Assembly (NCBI GenBank): GCA_964002385.1
Contig: CAXFFS010000046.1
Span: forward strand, 1 to 10,177
From: AEGEAN-183 sp964002385
GTDB lineage: Bacteria > Pseudomonadota > Gammaproteobacteria > Magnimaribacterales > Magnimaribacteraceae
Direction: 5' to 3'
DNA: 10,177 nt
In this document: positions 6,758-10,177 of the stretch, piece after piece
How positions within the stretch are numbered: position 1 is the stretch's first letter
How the letters are laid out: each line of letters opens with the position of its first letter
The notes under the pieces: model-generated
Databases searched by the model: none
Told to the model about the DNA's origin: nothing
The model's input: only the letters and a program-made list of their open reading frames with translations
Made by a program: the position numbers and the translations under genes

Positions 6758-7630
6758 ATGCTAAAGCACCATAATATCTACTCATTAAATAAGATAATTA
6801 AAAGATCTTCATTACTTTTATTTTGTTCATTTTTTTTGGTTGTCTCTTGTTCTAACAATGACGAGCAACCTGATGAACGTTTTTTGGAGAAGGAACTTTA
6901 CGATGCGTCTCAAACTAGATTAAAAAATGGAAATTTCTCAAATGCTATTGCAAGTCTTGAAACACTTGAAAGAAGATTTCCATTTGGACGATATGCAGAG
7001 CAAGCCCAGGCAGAACTTATTTACGCTTATTATAGAAATTTTGAATTTGAAGCTGCTAGATCTGCAGCTGAAAGATTCATTAGTCTGCACCCTCGTCATC
7101 CTCACACCAGTTATGCGTATTATTTAAGGGGCCTTGCTGCTTTCACTGATGACTCAGGTTTATTCTCTAGATATTTCACTTCAGATCTGTCTAAAAGAGA
7201 CATTGAACCAGCCCAACAGTCCTTTGAAGACTTAGGTGAATTTTTAGCTAGATATCCGGATTCTCCGTACGTTCCTCATGCTAAACAGAGAATGATCTAC
7301 CTTAAGAATATCTTGGCCCAACACGAGATCTATGTGGCTAACTTTTACATGGAAAGAAAAGCCTATATAGCTGCAGTTGGCAGGGCAAGATATGTATTAG
7401 AGCACATGCCCAATACACCTCAGGTACCCGAAGCCTTGTCTATTCTAGTAAATGCGTATGGACTTTTAGATTATCAAGATTTGCGAGAGAAAAATTTTGA
7501 GATTTTAAAAACCAGCTATCCGAATTTTGATTCAGATGAGTTGATTGGGCCTAAGCGCTCATGGGTCAGCCGTTTATCTTTCGGATTATTAGGGGATGAA
7601 GAGATCCCCCCTCCTCTTAAGGAAAACTAA
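6758..7630 (+). CDS. bamD: Outer-membrane assembly lipoprotein BamD
   Basis: BamD (formerly YfiO or ComL) is the essential lipoprotein of the BAM complex that binds BamA and receives unfolded beta-barrel proteins at the inner face of the outer membrane. The 290-residue precursor has a basic n-region, a hydrophobic stretch at 17-29 and a lipobox VVSC with lipidated Cys31. The residue after Cys is Ser, compatible with outer-membrane sorting. The mature part consists of TPR-like helical repeats aligning well with E. coli BamD, for example the stretches RRFPFGRYAEQAQAELIYAY (72-91) and LHPRHPHTSYAYYLRGL (109-125). The n-region is rather long and no strong Shine-Dalgarno precedes the ATG, but no other ATG, GTG or TTG exists in frame before the hydrophobic stretch. 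The mature protein is somewhat longer than in E. coli at the C-terminus. It is divergent from rluD, the known gammaproteobacterial arrangement. Confidence 0.96.
   Translation: MLKHHNIYSLNKIIKRSSLLLFCSFFLVVSCSNNDEQPDERFLEKELYDASQTRLKNGNFSNAIASLETLERRFPFGRYAEQAQAELIYAYYRNFEFEAARSAAERFISLHPRHPHTSYAYYLRGLAAFTDDSGLFSRYFTSDLSKRDIEPAQQSFEDLGEFLARYPDSPYVPHAKQRMIYLKNILAQHEIYVANFYMERKAYIAAVGRARYVLEHMPNTPQVPEALSILVNAYGLLDYQDLREKNFEILKTSYPNFDSDELIGPKRSWVSRLSFGLLGDEEIPPPLKEN
7619..7623 (+). promoter_or_regulatory. Ribosome binding site that supports a TTG start
   Basis: AAGGA at the end of bamD lies nine bases before the TTG at 7633. An in-frame stop (TAA at 7618-7620) sits just upstream, and no ATG or GTG occurs before codon 34 of the small downstream gene, so this site and the TTG are the only way to translate the membrane segment of that protein. 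Confidence 0.6.
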
Positions 7631-7632
7631 GC

Positions 7633-7827
7633 TTGTCTCAGTTAATCTTAATATTAGGAATCATAGGACTTTTCTGCCTGTACTTTCTCTTTAAAAGAAA
7701 GGAACCCAAGCAAGAAAAGGTAAGTGTTGAGATGATTAAATGCCTGACTTGTGGAGTCAATATTCCCAAGTCTGAAGCAGTTGGTTCTGAAGAAGGTTGG
7801 TTCTGTACAGAAGAACATAGATCTTAG
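7633..7827 (+). CDS. PP0621-family small membrane-anchored zinc-ribbon protein
   Basis: This 64-residue protein starts at TTG, two bases after the bamD stop. Residues 3-20 form one hydrophobic segment (LILILGIIGLFCLYFLF), followed by a basic, charged linker and a small zinc-binding module. Cys37-x2-Cys40 with Gly41, then Ile-Pro, and finally Cys58-x3-His62 match the pattern of the PP0621 family (short N-terminal membrane helix, CxxCG, P-x-x-EA, Gly-aromatic-x-C-x3-H). The function of this family is not known to me. Positive residues after the helix suggest that the zinc module faces the cytoplasm. Position behind bamD suggests co-transcription rather than a role in BAM. The stop codon overlaps the stop of the convergent DUF5916 gene by sharing bases 7824-7827. 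Confidence 0.8.
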   Translation: MSQLILILGIIGLFCLYFLFKRKEPKQEKVSVEMIKCLTCGVNIPKSEAVGSEEGWFCTEEHRS

Positions 7828-10121
7828 AATCTGTAACGCACTTTTAGAGTAAAATTATCTTTTGTAGGTTCTTCCCAAGGCCTTTTATACAGGGTTCCTA
7901 AATCATCTTCCTCGTCAGCTTCGTAAATTTTTCCACCCCTTGTATAAACTGCATATAAATAAGCCAAAGGCATAATTTCATATCGATAACGAACCTGAAA
8001 TGCCAGTTGACCTAAGCTAAAAGGGTTTAGGTGTGTAGAGTCTTCATTGAGTCTTCCATCTATTGAGCCCAAGTAAGCGTGAGGATCTTTTGCAGTAAAA
8101 GCAACTAATTGAGTCTTTACTCTTAATTCATGTTGGTTTCCTTTGAAGTATTTAATTGAAAAGTTAGTATTTCTCTGAGTTTTTTCATAGACACCCAAAA
8201 GGTTATCTTGAATCCAGTTAAGCCAGTTTGCTTCCTTTTCATGAGAGTAAGAGAGCCTTAAAGTTAAATTAGGTAAAGGAAATACTTTAACTGAAGAATA
8301 GTATTTATTTCTCCATCCAAGATCACTTGAATATTCACTACCCTTAGATCTCTGCGCAAATAAATCCCACTGCCAAAATTTGTTTTTCTGGCCAACATAC
8401 TTAAAATCGATCCCATAGTTTTGAGGTAATTTTATGTACGGAGCCAACTCAGAACCCCTAGTAATCAGGTTGTCCCTTCCGTTAGTTCTAAAAAATACTT
8501 CAGTTTCAATTTGCGAAGTATTCTTAAATTGGTTTTTAATTTCAAATCCTGAAAAACAGCCCTCTTTATCTCCATTAGATAATGCTCTGCAACCATATGA
8601 ATGCTGGTAAGTTCTCATCAGTGTCTTAGAAGTTTTATTAAAATCAGTTTTTTGTAGCTGTGTTCTTCCACCAATCATAATCCAATCATTTCTCATCAAA
8701 TATCCCATATCATTAATATCTAGATTTTTATCCAGATAATAAATTCCTAATCCAGTGGATAAATCTTGGTTAACTTGCTTTCTTATACTTATACGTAATC
8801 CATATCCTTTGTTATCCTCAACAATAGAGTTTAATAAGATAGCGTAAAGTCTAAAATCTTCAGTAGGTAGGTAGACCATATCAACTGTATTTACATTGGC
8901 ATTCCTACCTAAAACTTCGTTCTTAGTGAAAGTACCTAAGTACCCAAATGATAAGTTTTCTTTTTTTACTCGGTACCTAGTAGCAAAATAATCTCTTCCT
9001 TGACTGAAGGCTTCATCAGATTCAAATGCACCCAAGAAACCTAAATCGTAACCCTGTCCAACTTTTGTATACCTAAAAGCAAGATTTATATCGGTATTTC
9101 CTTCTTGGCTTGAACTGCAAAGAGCCTCTAATTCAGAGCTATAATCTGAACAATTATAATCGGGAGAAGCCCCTATTCTTCTTGTATTGATTACATAAAG
9201 AAAACGGTACCCATCAACATCAAACATAGACTGATTTTCTGAAAAGAAAGGTCTTTTATCAGAGTAGAAGGTCTCCATAGCGGAGAAATTAATTACTACA
9301 TCATCACTTTCCACTTGGCCAAAGTCAGGATTGATCGCAATATTTAACTGGCTCCCAGAATCTATCTTCCAGAAAATCTCTGCACCAGCTTTTACATCAT
9401 TATCATCTGAAGTTCTTTCACTAGAAGCTGTGACATAAGGGAAAAAATCTAAGCTGGAACTATCAAAATTCTTTACATAAAGATCATTTAAGGTAGAAAT
9501 AAATCTGGACCTTGTGGGATTCGATTTAATAGTCGCAAAAGCTTTAGATATTTCCAAAGACATTCGCCAAAAACTAATTCTTATTTTTCTTAAATCTCCT
9601 TCTTGCACCTTCATTGGGGCAACAGTCCAAGGTATAAAAAACTCTGCAAACCAGACATCTTCTCCTATTGAGGTCTTTGCCACCCAATCTGCATCCCAGT
9701 CCTTCTTTTGCTCATTCTCGTTTCTATAAACTGCATCCCATAAAGACCCTCCTAGAGATACAGTAAACGAGTAAGCCATCAATGCATCCCCGTCAAAATC
9801 CACAGTCAGTCCTACTTTATCTGCATTGGCATTATCAGCATCTCTTTCATGCTGTTGGGATCGCATCGTCTCCGCAGGTTGATAATTAATATAGCCTACA
9901 TACAAACCATCTTCAGTTTCGTAAACTTTTACTACAGTTTTCTGTTCCGGTTCCTCAAGTGTAAAAGGGCTAACTTGATAAAATTTACTTATCTCTTGAG
10001 CAGATCTCCATTCTTCTTCGTCTAACTTTCCGTCCACTTCTATGGTGGAAAAAAGAAAACTGCTGAAAAGAAGAGTGGGGATTAAGAAAATAGTTCTAAA
10101 TATAACCATCCCTGATGTCAT
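7824..10121 (-). CDS. DUF5916 outer-membrane beta-barrel protein with CBM9-like N-terminal domain
   Basis: This 765-residue precursor has a signal peptide at about 1-25 (hydrophobic IFLIPTLLFSSFLF, cleavage near Ser25). A CBM9-like beta-sandwich domain follows at about 27-215, opening with IEVDGKLDEEEW, the typical start of such domains. The DUF5916 hallmark lies at 264-300: NPDFGQVE, then ETFYSDKRPFF. The rest, to residue 765, is rich in alternating aromatic and polar strands and ends in VRYRF with a terminal Phe, the BAM recognition signal of outer-membrane barrels. Family members are usually annotated as hypothetical or carbohydrate-binding proteins. The substrate is unknown, and the CBM9-like fold is only a hint toward glycan or heme-like ligands. 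Its only four cysteines are two C-x10-C pairs (324/335 and 511/522). AGAGGA four bases before the ATG at 10119-10121 decides the start over Met5. The gene is monocistronic as far as seen and faces bamD. Confidence 0.85.
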   Translation of the reverse strand: MTSGMVIFRTIFLIPTLLFSSFLFSTIEVDGKLDEEEWRSAQEISKFYQVSPFTLEEPEQKTVVKVYETEDGLYVGYINYQPAETMRSQQHERDADNANADKVGLTVDFDGDALMAYSFTVSLGGSLWDAVYRNENEQKKDWDADWVAKTSIGEDVWFAEFFIPWTVAPMKVQEGDLRKIRISFWRMSLEISKAFATIKSNPTRSRFISTLNDLYVKNFDSSSLDFFPYVTASSERTSDDNDVKAGAEIFWKIDSGSQLNIAINPDFGQVESDDVVINFSAMETFYSDKRPFFSENQSMFDVDGYRFLYVINTRRIGASPDYNCSDYSSELEALCSSSQEGNTDINLAFRYTKVGQGYDLGFLGAFESDEAFSQGRDYFATRYRVKKENLSFGYLGTFTKNEVLGRNANVNTVDMVYLPTEDFRLYAILLNSIVEDNKGYGLRISIRKQVNQDLSTGLGIYYLDKNLDINDMGYLMRNDWIMIGGRTQLQKTDFNKTSKTLMRTYQHSYGCRALSNGDKEGCFSGFEIKNQFKNTSQIETEVFFRTNGRDNLITRGSELAPYIKLPQNYGIDFKYVGQKNKFWQWDLFAQRSKGSEYSSDLGWRNKYYSSVKVFPLPNLTLRLSYSHEKEANWLNWIQDNLLGVYEKTQRNTNFSIKYFKGNQHELRVKTQLVAFTAKDPHAYLGSIDGRLNEDSTHLNPFSLGQLAFQVRYRYEIMPLAYLYAVYTRGGKIYEADEEDDLGTLYKRPWEEPTKDNFTLKVRYRF

Positions 10122-10125
10122 TCAT

Positions 10126-10131
10126 TCCTCT
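10126..10131 (-). promoter_or_regulatory. Ribosome binding site of the DUF5916 gene
   Basis: AGAGGA on the minus strand stands four bases upstream of the ATG at 10119-10121. The next in-frame ATG (Met5, 10107-10109) would be 16 bases away from this site, so the first ATG is preferred. Confidence 0.65.
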
Positions 10132-10148
10132 GTTAGAATTGATCCTTC

Positions 10149-10165
10149 AATTTTACAGTAAAATT
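10149..10165. promoter_or_regulatory. Perfect 17-base palindrome over the probable promoter of the DUF5916 gene
   Basis: AATTTTAC-A-GTAAAATT has two exact 8-base arms around a single central base. Its minus-strand half contains TAAAAT (10150-10155), a five-of-six match to the -10 consensus preceded by TG, which would start transcription near 10143 about 20 bases upstream of the ATG. A -35 box would fall at the window edge and is poor in what is visible (TTCTAA). Overlap of a symmetric site with a -10 box is the usual geometry of a repressor operator. It is also possible that the symmetry is a chance product of AT-rich DNA. Confidence 0.4.
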
Positions 10166-10177
10166 TTCCTATTAGAA

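Noticed and set aside
6927..7127. Alternative-frame ORF of 66 codons within bamD
   Set aside because: It lies wholly inside the conserved TPR-coding part of bamD in another frame.
9514..9729. Plus-strand ORF of 71 codons opposite the CBM9-like domain
   Set aside because: Antisense shadow of the DUF5916 gene, without supporting signals.

Overview
This window looks like a piece of an AT-rich, tightly packed gammaproteobacterial chromosome. The evidence is the bamD / rluD-pgeF arrangement (bamD divergent from rluD, with pgeF behind it), which is the order known from Escherichia coli and relatives, together with an ilvB-ilvN-ilvC operon whose products closely resemble gammaproteobacterial AHAS III and a class I IlvC. 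Genes overlap or nearly touch almost everywhere, and non-coding DNA is limited to two gaps of under 100 bases plus the right edge. That style fits a streamlined marine lineage (a SAR86-like clade is my guess), but nothing here proves the taxon. No rRNA, tRNA, mobile element or CRISPR array was seen.

Layout. Positions 1-3136 (minus strand) hold the branched-chain amino acid operon ilvB-ilvN-ilvC, transcribed leftward; ilvC is cut by the window edge. AHAS (IlvB catalytic, IlvN regulatory) makes acetolactate and acetohydroxybutyrate, and IlvC isomerises and reduces them toward valine, isoleucine and leucine. The 89-base gap upstream (3137-3225) contains a plausible sigma70 promoter and also a 14-codon ORF rich in Leu/Ile/Val whose stop overlaps the ilvB start.

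Positions 3226-6673 (minus strand) form a four-gene chain in which every junction overlaps: rluD (23S rRNA pseudouridine synthase), pgeF (YfiH/LACC1 family), a beta-hydroxyacid dehydrogenase resembling tartronate semialdehyde reductase, and a P-loop kinase resembling D-glycerate 3-kinase. The last two would together convert tartronate semialdehyde to D-glycerate and then 3-phosphoglycerate, a metabolic pair appended to housekeeping genes.

Positions 6674-6757 are a short divergent promoter region. To its right on the plus strand lie bamD (outer-membrane assembly lipoprotein) and, two bases after it, a small PP0621-family membrane-anchored zinc-ribbon protein with a TTG start. Its stop codon overlaps the stop of a convergent gene, a 765-residue DUF5916-type outer-membrane beta-barrel protein with an N-terminal CBM9-like domain (7824-10121, minus strand). 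A perfect 17-base palindrome sits in the promoter region of that gene at the right edge.

Most of the window is ordinary core genome. The observations most worth a second look are the glycerate-forming pair in the rluD-pgeF operon, the small BCAA-rich upstream ORF at ilvB, the palindrome upstream of the DUF5916 gene, and the two C-x10-C pairs in that barrel.
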